Shown piece after piece: positions 49,048 to 57,102 of a stretch of DNA of 64,000 bases. The notes under the pieces were generated by a model. It made no database searches, was not told the DNA's origin, and worked only from the letters and a program-made list of their open reading frames with translations. The DNA comes from JAJAZB01 sp964244295. Lineage in GTDB: Bacteria > Bacteroidota > Bacteroidia > Cytophagales > Spirosomataceae. The stretch lies in contig CAXTIG010000036.1 in NCBI GenBank assembly GCA_964244295.1, positions 10,098 to 74,097 on the forward strand, read 5' to 3'. Within the stretch, counting starts at the first letter, position 1. Each line of letters begins with the position of its first letter. A program made the translations under genes and the position numbers.

Positions 49048-50301
49048 ATGAAAAACCTTTTCCTCGCCTTCCTGCTCGTTTCCGCCCCGCTTTTTGCCCA
49101 AAATCCCCAGCAACTCAGCCCCGCCAAATCCCCCGAAACCCTCGGTTTCTCACCCGAACGCCTCGCCCGCATCGATGCCGTCATGCAGCAGCACATCGAC
49201 CAGCGCCACTTGCCCGGCGCGATGATGATTCTGGTGCGGCGGGGGCAAATCGTGTATCAAAAAGCCTTCGGGTACAAAGACGTGGAGGCAAAAACCCCGC
49301 TGCGGGTGGATGATATTTTCCGCATCATGTCGATGAGCAAGGCCATCACCTCGGTGGCCGTGATGATGCTCCACGAAGAAGGCAAACTGCGGCTCGACGA
49401 CCCGGTGTCGAAGTACATTCCGGCCTTTAAAACCCCAAAAGTGCTGGTGAAATTCAACGAAAAAGACAGCACGGCCACCAGCATTCCGGCCAAGCGGGAG
49501 GTCACGATTCGCCACCTACTCAGCCACACGGCGGGCATTCCCTACAGCCACCCGCTGTACAAAAAAGCAGGCATTCCCGATTTTTTCAGCGTTGAAAATA
49601 AAACGATTGCCCAAACCATGTCGGCCCTCGGCGGCCTGCCCCTGCTCCACGAGCCGGGCGAGAAATACACCTACGGACTGAACACCGACGTGCTCGGCTA
49701 CGTGGTGGAAGTCGCGTCGGGAATGCGCTTCGGAGAATTCTTGCAAAAACGCATCTTCGAACCGCTGGGCATGAACGACACGGGTTTTTACCAACCCGAG
49801 GGCAAGAAACCCCGCCTGATGCACCTTTACACCCAGAAATCGCCGGAGGCACCGATGACGAAACACCCGGATTTTGCCGAAGAAAATTACCCCATCGCTG
49901 GGGCCAAAACCTACGAATCGGGCGGGGCGGGACTGAGTTCGACGGTGCAGGATTACGCCAAATTTCTGCAACTGCTGCTCAACGGCGGCAAATTCAACAA
50001 CCGCCAACTGCTGGGCCGCAAAACCATCGAGCTGATGACGACCAACCAAATCGGCGACCTGGCCTTCGGTGATGCGGGCAACCGCTTCGGGCTGGGTTTT
50101 GAAATCACCACCGCCGCCGGCCACGCCCGCGAACCGGGCAGCGTGGGTGCCCTCCGCTGGGGCGGTCGCAACTACTCCGATTACTGGTGGGATCCGAAGG
50201 AAGAACTGCTCGGCGTCTGGACCACCCAAATGCTCCCCAGCGCCTACGGCGGCATCGACCGGCAATTCAAGCAACTGGCTTACCAGGCGCTGGTGGACTG
50301 A
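49048..50301 (+). CDS. Exported beta-lactamase-family serine hydrolase
   Basis: A 417-residue class C beta-lactamase/DD-peptidase-like protein. Signal peptide 1-17. The catalytic SxxK is SMSKAITS (Ser95-x-x-Lys98); RHLLSHTAGIPY and YTYGLNTDVLGY (the Tyr motif region) follow, and GGAGLSSTVQDYAKFLQLLL is typical. These enzymes are mostly esterases or peptidases rather than true beta-lactamases; substrate unknown. It shares a 44-nt divergent promoter region with metG. Confidence 0.85.
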   Translation: MKNLFLAFLLVSAPLFAQNPQQLSPAKSPETLGFSPERLARIDAVMQQHIDQRHLPGAMMILVRRGQIVYQKAFGYKDVEAKTPLRVDDIFRIMSMSKAITSVAVMMLHEEGKLRLDDPVSKYIPAFKTPKVLVKFNEKDSTATSIPAKREVTIRHLLSHTAGIPYSHPLYKKAGIPDFFSVENKTIAQTMSALGGLPLLHEPGEKYTYGLNTDVLGYVVEVASGMRFGEFLQKRIFEPLGMNDTGFYQPEGKKPRLMHLYTQKSPEAPMTKHPDFAEENYPIAGAKTYESGGAGLSSTVQDYAKFLQLLLNGGKFNNRQLLGRKTIELMTTNQIGDLAFGDAGNRFGLGFEITTAAGHAREPGSVGALRWGGRNYSDYWWDPKEELLGVWTTQMLPSAYGGIDRQFKQLAYQALVD

Positions 50302-50317
50302 GGAGTGGGCAGTTGGC

Positions 50318-50358
50318 AGTAGCAGTTGGCAGTAAAATTCAAACTGCCAACTGCTACT
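50318..50358. repeat. GGCAGT-word palindrome
   Basis: Arms 50318-50333 (AGTAGCAGTTGGCAGT) and 50343-50358 are perfect, with a 9-nt loop. Further AGTTGGCAGT words flank it. Confidence 0.85.
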
Positions 50359-50372
50359 CCTCCTTCCCCTAC

Positions 50373-50380
50373 TACCTTTG
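50373..50380 (+). promoter_or_regulatory. -7 box (TACCTTTG) upstream of the SDR gene at 50402
   Basis: TACCTTTG matches the consensus and lies 21 nt before the ATG, giving a very short leader. Confidence 0.55.
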
Positions 50381-50401
50381 CGCGGGTTATTTTATTTGAA
50401 A

Positions 50402-51391
50402 ATGCTTCTACTCACCGGGGCCACCGGCCTCGTCGGCAGTTTCACCCTCCGGCGGCTTTTGCGGGAAAACTACAAGATTCGTGCCCTCGTGCGCCCCGGT
50501 GCCGACCGCAGCCTGCTCGCCGGCCTTGAAACTCAGGTGGATTGGTGCGAAGGCGACGTACTCGACGTACTCTCGCTCGAAGGGGCGTTGGAGGGTGTCA
50601 CGCAGGTCGTCCACGCCGCCGCCGTGGTTTCGTTCGTACCCAAAGACCGGCGGGCGATGTACCAAATCAACGTGGAAGGCACCGCCAATGTAGTGAATGC
50701 CTGCCTCCAGGCAGGGGTGAAAAAACTACTCTTCGTTAGTTCGGTGGCGGCCTTAGGGCGCTCGGCAAAAGTCGGGCAACGTAGCCCCCTGGTTATCGAC
50801 GAAACCAGCAAGTGGGAAGATTCCCCGCTCAACTCCCACTATGCCAAAACCAAGTACGGGGCCGAACTGGAAGTCTGGCGGGCGGCCTCGGAGGGCCTGC
50901 CGGTGGTGGTGGTCAATCCCTCAGTGATTCTCGGCGAGGGCGACTGGCAGCGCAGCAGCACCCAGCTTTTCAAATACGCCTACGACGAACACGCCTTCTA
51001 CCCCGCCGGCAGCCTCAACTACGTGGACGTGCTCGACGTAGCCGAAGCAATTTTCCGGCTGCTGACTTCCGAAATCGAAAACGAGCGATTTATCCTCAAC
51101 GCAGGAAGCCTGCCCTACCAGGATTTTCTGGAAAAAACGGCCCGGGCTTTTGGTAAAAAACCGCCCACACTGCGGGTGCCCGGCGCGGCGGCGGCGGTGC
51201 TCTGGCGGCTCGAAGCCCTGCGCTCCTGGCTGACGGGCAAAGCGCCGCTGCTGACCCGCGAAACGGCGCAGTCGGCCAGTCATTCCTATTTTTACCCGAA
51301 CGAAAAAATCCGGCGGGCGATTGGGTTGGAGTTCAGGCCGCTCGCCGAAACACTAGCGCGGGTAACGGCCTCGCTACACGCGTCGGGCTGA
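50402..51391 (+). CDS. NAD-dependent epimerase/dehydratase-like SDR protein
   Basis: A 329-residue extended SDR. Rossmann motif LLTGATGLVGSFTL (3-16), the acidic D49-region CEGDVLDVLSLE, the HAAAVVSF loop, SSVAALG and the catalytic pair YAKTK (Tyr147, Lys151). The ATG at 50402 is right after a -7 box. Related proteins act on nucleotide sugars, flavonoids or aldehydes; the substrate here cannot be told. It precedes the TPR gene by about 200 nt. Confidence 0.85.
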   Translation: MLLLTGATGLVGSFTLRRLLRENYKIRALVRPGADRSLLAGLETQVDWCEGDVLDVLSLEGALEGVTQVVHAAAVVSFVPKDRRAMYQINVEGTANVVNACLQAGVKKLLFVSSVAALGRSAKVGQRSPLVIDETSKWEDSPLNSHYAKTKYGAELEVWRAASEGLPVVVVNPSVILGEGDWQRSSTQLFKYAYDEHAFYPAGSLNYVDVLDVAEAIFRLLTSEIENERFILNAGSLPYQDFLEKTARAFGKKPPTLRVPGAAAAVLWRLEALRSWLTGKAPLLTRETAQSASHSYFYPNEKIRRAIGLEFRPLAETLARVTASLHASG

Positions 51392-51586
51392 GCCAAAAAC
51401 TTCCATTGCAGGGGTTGCTGAACTAACATTTGTTTGTACCTTTCCTTTGTTGAACCCAGCTCTCCCATGAATTTTCTCTCCAATCGACCCGTCGTCCCAA
51501 TTCGTCATCCGTTTCGAGACCGTCGGGGTTTTTAGGGAAGAACATCGCGTGGGAAGCTTTTTCATTACCATTCCCGTTGAACGCCC
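51392..51586. other. Interval upstream of the TPR gene
   Basis: Holds a near-consensus -7 box TACCTTTC (51437-51444) and a possible 22-codon ORF (51467, MNFLSNRPVVPIRHPF...) that ends before the TPR gene. The ORF has no family and may be a leader or noise. Confidence 0.4.
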
Positions 51587-52993
51587 ATGATGGAGCAAGA
51601 ATTTGACGACCGCCCCGGTGCCATCCAGGAGTCGGTACGGCGCTTCGAGCAGATGTTGCAGCGGAGCGAAGACTCGTTTTTCGACCTTGAGACTTACGAA
51701 CAAATTGTCGAGCATTACCTCGACGAGGGCAAGATTGACGAGGCCCAGCAAGCCTGCGAGCGGGGCCTCGAGCAGTTTCCGTACTCGCTCGAACTGATGC
51801 TCCACAAGGCCCACTGCCTGGCTAACCTGCAACACTACGACGAGGCCCTCGACCTGCTCGACCGCGCCCAGCTTTTCAACCCCGCCGACGCCGACATCCG
51901 CTACCTGCGCGGCACCGTGTACTCGCTCATGGGCGACTACGAACAGGCCATCGGCATCATGGAGGAAGTGCTCGGCACGACCGAAGAAAAAGACGATGTG
52001 TACTACCACATCGGCCTGGCCTACCAAAGTTGGGGCAAGTACCCGGAGGCCATCGACAGCTACAAAAAGTCAATCCAACACAACATCGGCAACGAAAACG
52101 CCCTCTACGAACTGGCCTTCTGCCTCGACGTGACCGGCGAACTGGAGGCCAGCCTGGGCTACTACCAGCAGTTTATCGACAACGACCCCTTCTCGCACAA
52201 CGCCTGGTACAACATCGGCATCGCCTACAGCAAACTCGAACGTTTCGAGGAAGCCGCCGAAGCCTACGAATACGCCACCTTCATCAAGGGCGATTTTGCC
52301 TCGGCCCACTTCAACCTGGGCAACACGCACATGAACCTGGGCCACTTCGAGCGTGCCCGCGAGTGTTACGAGGCTGTGCTCAAGCACGAAGACCCCACGC
52401 CCGAAACGCTCTGCTGCATGGGCGCCGCCTACGAGCGCCTCGAACACTACGACAAAGCCATCCGCTACTACAAACAAGCCGTGAAACTCGACCCGCTCTG
52501 GGACGAAGGCTGGTACGGCGTGGGCGTGTGCCTGAGCGAGCAGGACAAGTGGTTTGAGGCGCTGCACTTTCTGCGCAACGCCTTGAAACTGAACGAGAAA
52601 AACGCGGATTACTGGCTGGCCGTGGCCGAAACCGAGCGCAAAATCGGCAACCAGATGTCGGCGGTGGAAGCGTACACGACCTCCGCCGAACTCGATTCGA
52701 GCAACCCGGAACTGTGGCTGAAGTGGTCGCTGCTGTACTACGAGCAGGGCGACATGGACAAAGCCTACGACATCGTCCAGAGCGGCATCGACGAACTGCC
52801 CGAAGAGGCGATTTTGTACTACCAGGCGGTGATTTACCTCATCAACGAAGGCCAGTACCGCGAGGCGTTTCTTTACCTCGAAACCGGCCTCGTGCTCGAC
52901 TACGACAAGCACACGCTCCTCTTCGACTACTTCACCAACCTCGAAACGCAGAAGGCGCTGTACCGAATCATTGAACAGTACCGGAAGAAGTAG
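51587..52993 (+). CDS. Tetratricopeptide repeat protein
   Basis: A 468-residue all-helical protein composed almost entirely of TPR units, for example FETYEQIVEHYLDEGKIDEA-type, YYHIGLAYQSWGKYPEAIDS, AWYNIGIAYSKLERFEEAAE, AHFNLGNTHMNLGHFERARE. No signal peptide, so it is probably a cytosolic scaffold for protein contacts. The ATG at 51587 (or 51590) starts it. The last two codons (KK) and the TAG run into a 32-bp-arm inverted repeat. Confidence 0.9.
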   Translation: MMEQEFDDRPGAIQESVRRFEQMLQRSEDSFFDLETYEQIVEHYLDEGKIDEAQQACERGLEQFPYSLELMLHKAHCLANLQHYDEALDLLDRAQLFNPADADIRYLRGTVYSLMGDYEQAIGIMEEVLGTTEEKDDVYYHIGLAYQSWGKYPEAIDSYKKSIQHNIGNENALYELAFCLDVTGELEASLGYYQQFIDNDPFSHNAWYNIGIAYSKLERFEEAAEAYEYATFIKGDFASAHFNLGNTHMNLGHFERARECYEAVLKHEDPTPETLCCMGAAYERLEHYDKAIRYYKQAVKLDPLWDEGWYGVGVCLSEQDKWFEALHFLRNALKLNEKNADYWLAVAETERKIGNQMSAVEAYTTSAELDSSNPELWLKWSLLYYEQGDMDKAYDIVQSGIDELPEEAILYYQAVIYLINEGQYREAFLYLETGLVLDYDKHTLLFDYFTNLETQKALYRIIEQYRKK

Positions 52994-53064
52994 TGAAAAG
53001 TGAAGAGGTAAAAGTGAAAAGTTGATGGTCTGAACTTTTCACTTTTACCTCTTCACTTTTCACT
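52992..53064. repeat. 32-bp-arm inverted repeat overlapping both convergent stops (TPR/GT9)
   Basis: Arms 52992-53023 (starting AGTGAAAAGTGAAGAGGTAA) and 53033-53064 are perfect, with a 9-nt loop. The left arm starts inside the TPR stop codon; the right arm encodes the GT9 end FSEK and its TGA at 53053-53055. The sequence is repeated GTGAAAAG words. Confidence 0.93.
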
Positions 53065-54066
53065 GAATCTTTCTTCCAAAACGCGCAGCAGTTGCGCCGT
53101 CTTAATTTCCTTCGCGCAGCGAAAATGCCCTTCGGGGCATTTTTTGTGGCCGTGCAGGCCGCAGGGGCGGCAGTAGAGCGGCTCTTCGATTTCCACGATT
53201 CTCGAATAATCGGATAGCGGACCGTAGCCGAAGCCGGGCACCGTCGAGCAAAATACGGCGCAGGTGGGCGCATTTACCGCCGAGGCCAGGTGCAGCGGGG
53301 CCGAGTCGTTGACAAAATTGAGCACCGCCCCGGCCATCAGCGTCGCCGATTGGAGCGGGCTGAGTTGCCCGGCCAGGTTGACGACCGAGTGCCGGAGTTC
53401 GTTGCCCATCGGGGAACGCATCGAAGCACCAACCATGAGTTTCATGCAAAATTCGGCGTCTTCTTGCGCACCGAGCAGGTACACGGTCAGGTCACGGGGC
53501 AGGGCTTGGAGCAGGTCGAGCCACTGATTTTCGGGAAATTGTTTGGTAAACCACACCGAGGTGGGCGCGAGGCAGACGTAGCGTTCGACGGGTTGGAAGG
53601 GCAGGCTGGTCAGGAACAGCCGGGGGGGAAAGCGGGTGTCGTCGGTGAAGTCCTCCACGAGCGCGGCGTTGCGGTCTACCTCGTGGGTATTGGGGTCAAA
53701 CTGGTGCGGGTAGCGCCGGGTGAAAAACCGGGAAAACGGGTTTTTGTCGAACCCAATCGTTTCGGTTGCCCCCGAAAAAGCCGTCAGCAACCCCGTGGAG
53801 CCGAAGCGCTGGAGGTTGATGACCCGGTCGTAGCGGCGGGCGCGGATGATTTTCAGCAAACGCCAGAGATTGCGGTATTTGCCTTCTTTTTTGTCCCAAA
53901 CCAACACATCGTGCAAAAACGGGTGGTTGGCAAAAAGCCCTTCATTGCCCTTGCGGACGAGGATATCCAGTTCGGCCTCCGGAAAATGGTAGTAGAGTTT
54001 TTCGAGCAGGGCCGTAGCCAGAATGGCATCGCCGAGGAAGGCGGTTTGGATGAGGAGGATTTTCAC
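53053..54066 (-). CDS. Family 9 glycosyltransferase (heptosyltransferase-like)
   Basis: A 337-residue GT9 (GT-B fold) enzyme, the family that adds heptose or similar sugars to lipopolysaccharide core. Signatures: KILLIQTAFLGDAILATALL, YDRVINLQRFGSTGLL, VCLAPTSVWFTKQFPENQWL, FVNDSAPLHLASAVNAPTCA, and a Cys-rich end CRPCGLHGHKKCPEGHFRC. The GTG at 54066 is chosen because it starts the conserved KILLIQ; a TTG at 54084 is possible. It ends in the inverted repeat shared with the TPR gene. Confidence 0.88.
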   Translation of the reverse strand: MKILLIQTAFLGDAILATALLEKLYYHFPEAELDILVRKGNEGLFANHPFLHDVLVWDKKEGKYRNLWRLLKIIRARRYDRVINLQRFGSTGLLTAFSGATETIGFDKNPFSRFFTRRYPHQFDPNTHEVDRNAALVEDFTDDTRFPPRLFLTSLPFQPVERYVCLAPTSVWFTKQFPENQWLDLLQALPRDLTVYLLGAQEDAEFCMKLMVGASMRSPMGNELRHSVVNLAGQLSPLQSATLMAGAVLNFVNDSAPLHLASAVNAPTCAVFCSTVPGFGYGPLSDYSRIVEIEEPLYCRPCGLHGHKKCPEGHFRCAKEIKTAQLLRVLEERFSEK

Positions 54067-54100
54067 GGGGGTAAAACTACGCAACCCAGTGGGCTTTGAG

Positions 54101-54709
54101 TCAACTAACCCACGACTGAAGCATTTTCACCAGGCACCAGGTTCCCTGTCTTTTTTCCAGCAACAGCATTTCCCCCTCGCCGCACGCCGGGTCGCAGTCG
54201 TATGACCAGCCAACCAGGCACTGAGTCGCGTACCGTAGAAACACGGGTCTGCTGATGCGATACAGGTCGACAGCCACCGCAAAATCTTTCATTCCAGGCT
54301 GCCAAATGTCCGAGTTGGCAGGAAGCAACGGATACCTGACCCGAGCAGGGTACAGCCGGAAGGGGAGTGCGGTTTGCGCCTGTTGGATGAGTTGAGGCAA
54401 TTCCCCTTCCAATCGCTCCAGCAACGTTCGGTCCGCTGGCGAATCCCAGCGTTGGGGTAAGGTTTTTGATTCCAATGCACGGCTTATCGTCTCAAGAATT
54501 CCTCGAAGTTCGCGGCTTGCGTCGTAAAGCGTATCGGCAATTCCGCGTCGGAACGCTGACCGGTATTTCGCGGCGGAGTCAAGTCGGCTCGCTTTGAGCC
54601 GGTCAACAACTACGTTGACGGCTTCATACACGTCGTTGCTGTCGGGTGTTTGCTGCGCCTGAGCGGCGAACGCCCCCAGCAGCAAGGCGGCGAGTAAGAA
54701 AGGTTTCAT
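54101..54709 (-). CDS. Exported hypothetical protein
   Basis: A 202-residue protein with a clear signal peptide (MKPFLLAALLLGAFAAQAQQ). The first half is helical and charged, the second half has a motif with four cysteines (TQCLVGWSYDCDPACGEGEM; a C at WCLVKML). No family recognised. It lies 35 nt upstream of the GT9 gene on the same strand. Confidence 0.6.
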   Translation of the reverse strand: MKPFLLAALLLGAFAAQAQQTPDSNDVYEAVNVVVDRLKASRLDSAAKYRSAFRRGIADTLYDASRELRGILETISRALESKTLPQRWDSPADRTLLERLEGELPQLIQQAQTALPFRLYPARVRYPLLPANSDIWQPGMKDFAVAVDLYRISRPVFLRYATQCLVGWSYDCDPACGEGEMLLLEKRQGTWCLVKMLQSWVS

Positions 54710-54923
54710 CGTTCTGACGGTTTTACCCCCTAACTTCGTACCTTTTTACAGCCCCTCCAAGCCCGCCGCGCCCAAGACTTTTAAAAGCCGGAACGGGTTG
54801 GAATCCGAAGCCTCTTTTTCCGGTTGCCATTCAGCCCTGGTTCACACGGCAACCCGCCGCCGCAAGACCATCGACAAAGACTATTGACTGACGACCATCG
54901 ACTAAAGACTGACGACTTTCTGA

Positions 54924-56159
54924 ATGGACGAATACCAACTTCACACCCTGCCCAACGGCATCCGGGTGGCGCACAAACAAATTACCACCAGCCAGGTCGC
55001 CCACCTGGGCATCATGCTCGACATCGGCAGCCGCGACGAAAGCCCCGACCAGCAGGGCCTCGCGCACTTCTGGGAGCACATGGCCTTCAAGGGCACCGAG
55101 CACCGCAACGCCTTCCACATCCTCAACCGCCTCGAAACCGTGGGCGGCGAACTGAACGCCTACACCACGAAGGAGAAAATCTGTTTCCACGCCTCGCTGC
55201 TGAAGGAACACTACGAAAAAGCGGTGGATTTGCTGGCCGACATCACCTTCCGCTCCGTTTTTCCCGAACGCCACCTCGAAAAAGAGCGCAGCGTGATCAT
55301 GGAAGAAATCGCCATGTACTACGACTCGCCCGAAGACGCGCTGGCCGACGATTTCGACGATTTGATTTTCGCCGGACACCCGCTCGGCACCAACATCCTC
55401 GGCACGCCGGAAACGCTGCGCTCCTTCACCCGCCAGGATTTACAGAACTTCATCGCCGACAACCTCGACACCGAACGGGTGGTGTTCGCGACGGTGGGCA
55501 ACCTTTCGTTTAAAAAAGTGATTCGCCTGGCCGAAAAATACCTCGGCGACGTGCCCGCCAAACGCAGCACCCGCGTGCGGATTTCGCCCAACGGCTACCA
55601 CCCCGCCCAGGAGCAGATTGCCCGCCCCATCGTGCAGGCCCACGCCGCGCTCGGTCGCCGGGCCTACGCCCTGAGCGACCAGCGCCGGATTCCGTTTTAT
55701 ATGCTCATCAACCTGCTCGGCGGGCCGGGCATGAACTCGCGGCTCAACCTCTCCGTCCGCGAAAAACACGGGCTGGTGTACAGCATCGACGCCAGCTACA
55801 CGCCCTACCTCGACACGGGGTTCGTGGGCATTTACTTCGGCACCGAGCGGCGGCAGTTGAACAAAGCCATTGCCTTGATTTTGAAGGAACTGAAAACCCT
55901 GCGCGAGGTGCCGCTCACCACCACGCAGTTGCACGTGACCAAGCAGCAGTTGATGGGCCAGCTCGCAATGGCCGAGGAGGGCAACATGAGCTACATGCTG
56001 ATGATGGGCAAAAGCCTGCTCGACCTGGGCCGGGTCGAACCGCTGGAAGAACTCTTCGACCGAATCAAAGGCGTGACGACCACCGAATTGCAGGACATGG
56101 CGAACGAGATTTTCGTGGAAGACCAGCTTTGCCAATTGACGTTTTTGCCGGAGAACTAA
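54924..56159 (+). CDS. M16 family zinc metallopeptidase
   Basis: A 411-residue M16 peptidase (processing-peptidase-like). The zinc motif HxxEH is GLAHFWEHMAFKG (His48, Glu51, His52), with a downstream Glu in KERSVIMEEIAMYYDSP. The C-terminal half (LINLLGGPGMNSRLNLSVRE, EHGLVYSIDAS-type) is the second domain. No signal peptide is visible, so a cytosolic role is likely. The 50 nt before the start are degenerate GACTGACGAC words. Confidence 0.93.
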   Translation: MDEYQLHTLPNGIRVAHKQITTSQVAHLGIMLDIGSRDESPDQQGLAHFWEHMAFKGTEHRNAFHILNRLETVGGELNAYTTKEKICFHASLLKEHYEKAVDLLADITFRSVFPERHLEKERSVIMEEIAMYYDSPEDALADDFDDLIFAGHPLGTNILGTPETLRSFTRQDLQNFIADNLDTERVVFATVGNLSFKKVIRLAEKYLGDVPAKRSTRVRISPNGYHPAQEQIARPIVQAHAALGRRAYALSDQRRIPFYMLINLLGGPGMNSRLNLSVREKHGLVYSIDASYTPYLDTGFVGIYFGTERRQLNKAIALILKELKTLREVPLTTTQLHVTKQQLMGQLAMAEEGNMSYMLMMGKSLLDLGRVEPLEELFDRIKGVTTTELQDMANEIFVEDQLCQLTFLPEN

Positions 56160-56177
56160 ACATGGTTTCCGCCCCCG

Positions 56178-56370
56178 TCATTGCGAGCGGAGGCGAACAA
56201 GATGAGCGGAGCGAGACTTGTTCGCCGGAGCGAAGCAATCCCCTACCGGAGACCGAGATAGTCTAAACCAAGTACTTTCCCGAAGCTATTTCGGTCTCCG
56301 GTAGGGGATTGCTTCGCTTCAGTAGCCAAACCTCGCTTCGCTCGTTCGGCTACTTACGCTCGCAATGATG
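56178..56370. repeat. Compound palindrome (GAGCGAAGCAATCCCC class)
   Basis: Inner arms 56229-56261 and 56286-56318 (33 nt, starting AGCGAAGCAATCCCCTACCG) pair with one mismatch. An outer pair (GTCATTGCGAGCG with CGCTCGCAATGAT) frames it, and smaller hairpins lie between. This kind of GTCATTGCGAGC repeat is dispersed in many bacterial genomes. Confidence 0.85.
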
Positions 56371-56397
56371 CCAACGAGGACGCTATTCTGTTTGAAA

Positions 56398-57042
56398 ATG
56401 GATGTAATTCCAAACGAAATCACCACCTACGCCGAAGCCCACACGACCCCCGAAAGCGAGGTGCTTCGCCGCCTCAACCGCGAAACCAACGCCAAAATCA
56501 TGTACCCCCGAATGCTCTCCGGCCACCTCCAGGGCCGGGTGCTGTCGATGATTTCCTGGATGCTGAGGCCGAAATTTGTCTTGGAAATCGGTACCTACAC
56601 CGGCTATTCGGCGTTATGTTTGGCGGAAGGTTTGGCCGACGGCGGCACCGTACTCACCCTCGACGTGAACGAAGAATTGGAACCCTTCACCCGAAAATTC
56701 ATAGCCGAATCCGATTTCGCCGACCGCATCGACTACCGCATCGGCGACGCCCTCGACGTGATTCCCACGTTGACCGGCCCCTTCGACCTCGTGTTTCTCG
56801 ATGCCGATAAATTGAACTACCCCCGCTACTTCGATCTGGTTATCGACAAAATCCGCCCCGGTGGGTTTTTCATTGCCGACAACGTGCTCTGGAGCGGAAA
56901 AGTAGCCGAAACTCCGCCGCCCGCCGACGAAACGACCCGCGTTTTAAACGAGTTTAACCAAAAAATCCACGCCGATTCCCGCGTCGAAAACGTGCTGCTG
57001 CCCCTGCGCGACGGGCTGCTGGTGGCGCGGAAAAAAGAGTAA
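56398..57042 (+). CDS. O-methyltransferase (family 3, catechol-type)
   Basis: A 214-residue SAM-dependent O-methyltransferase: the SAM loop VLEIGTYTGYSALCLAEGL (60-78), LTLDVNEELEPF, DYRIGDALDVIPTL, DLVFLDADKLNYPRYFDLV and FFIADNVLWSGKV. The metal-binding Asp residues (LDAD and DN) fit the catechol O-methyltransferase type. The ATG at 56398 follows an atypical leader within the palindrome region. Substrate unknown. Confidence 0.9.
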   Translation: MDVIPNEITTYAEAHTTPESEVLRRLNRETNAKIMYPRMLSGHLQGRVLSMISWMLRPKFVLEIGTYTGYSALCLAEGLADGGTVLTLDVNEELEPFTRKFIAESDFADRIDYRIGDALDVIPTLTGPFDLVFLDADKLNYPRYFDLVIDKIRPGGFFIADNVLWSGKVAETPPPADETTRVLNEFNQKIHADSRVENVLLPLRDGLLVARKKE

Positions 57043-57050
57043 CCGATCAA

Positions 57051-57079
57051 CCCCGCGAGGGTTTAAAACCCTCGCGGGG
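57051..57079. repeat. CCCCGCGAGGGTTT palindrome
   Basis: Arms 57051-57064 and 57066-57079 are perfect around a single base. A looser relative (CCTCGCAGGGTT) lies near 28800. It could act as a terminator for the methyltransferase gene. Confidence 0.8.
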
Positions 57080-57102
57080 ATAATCACCCTCCTACCCTCT
57101 TC

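Noticed and set aside
47969..49051. 360-codon + strand ORF
   Set aside because: Antisense to metG.
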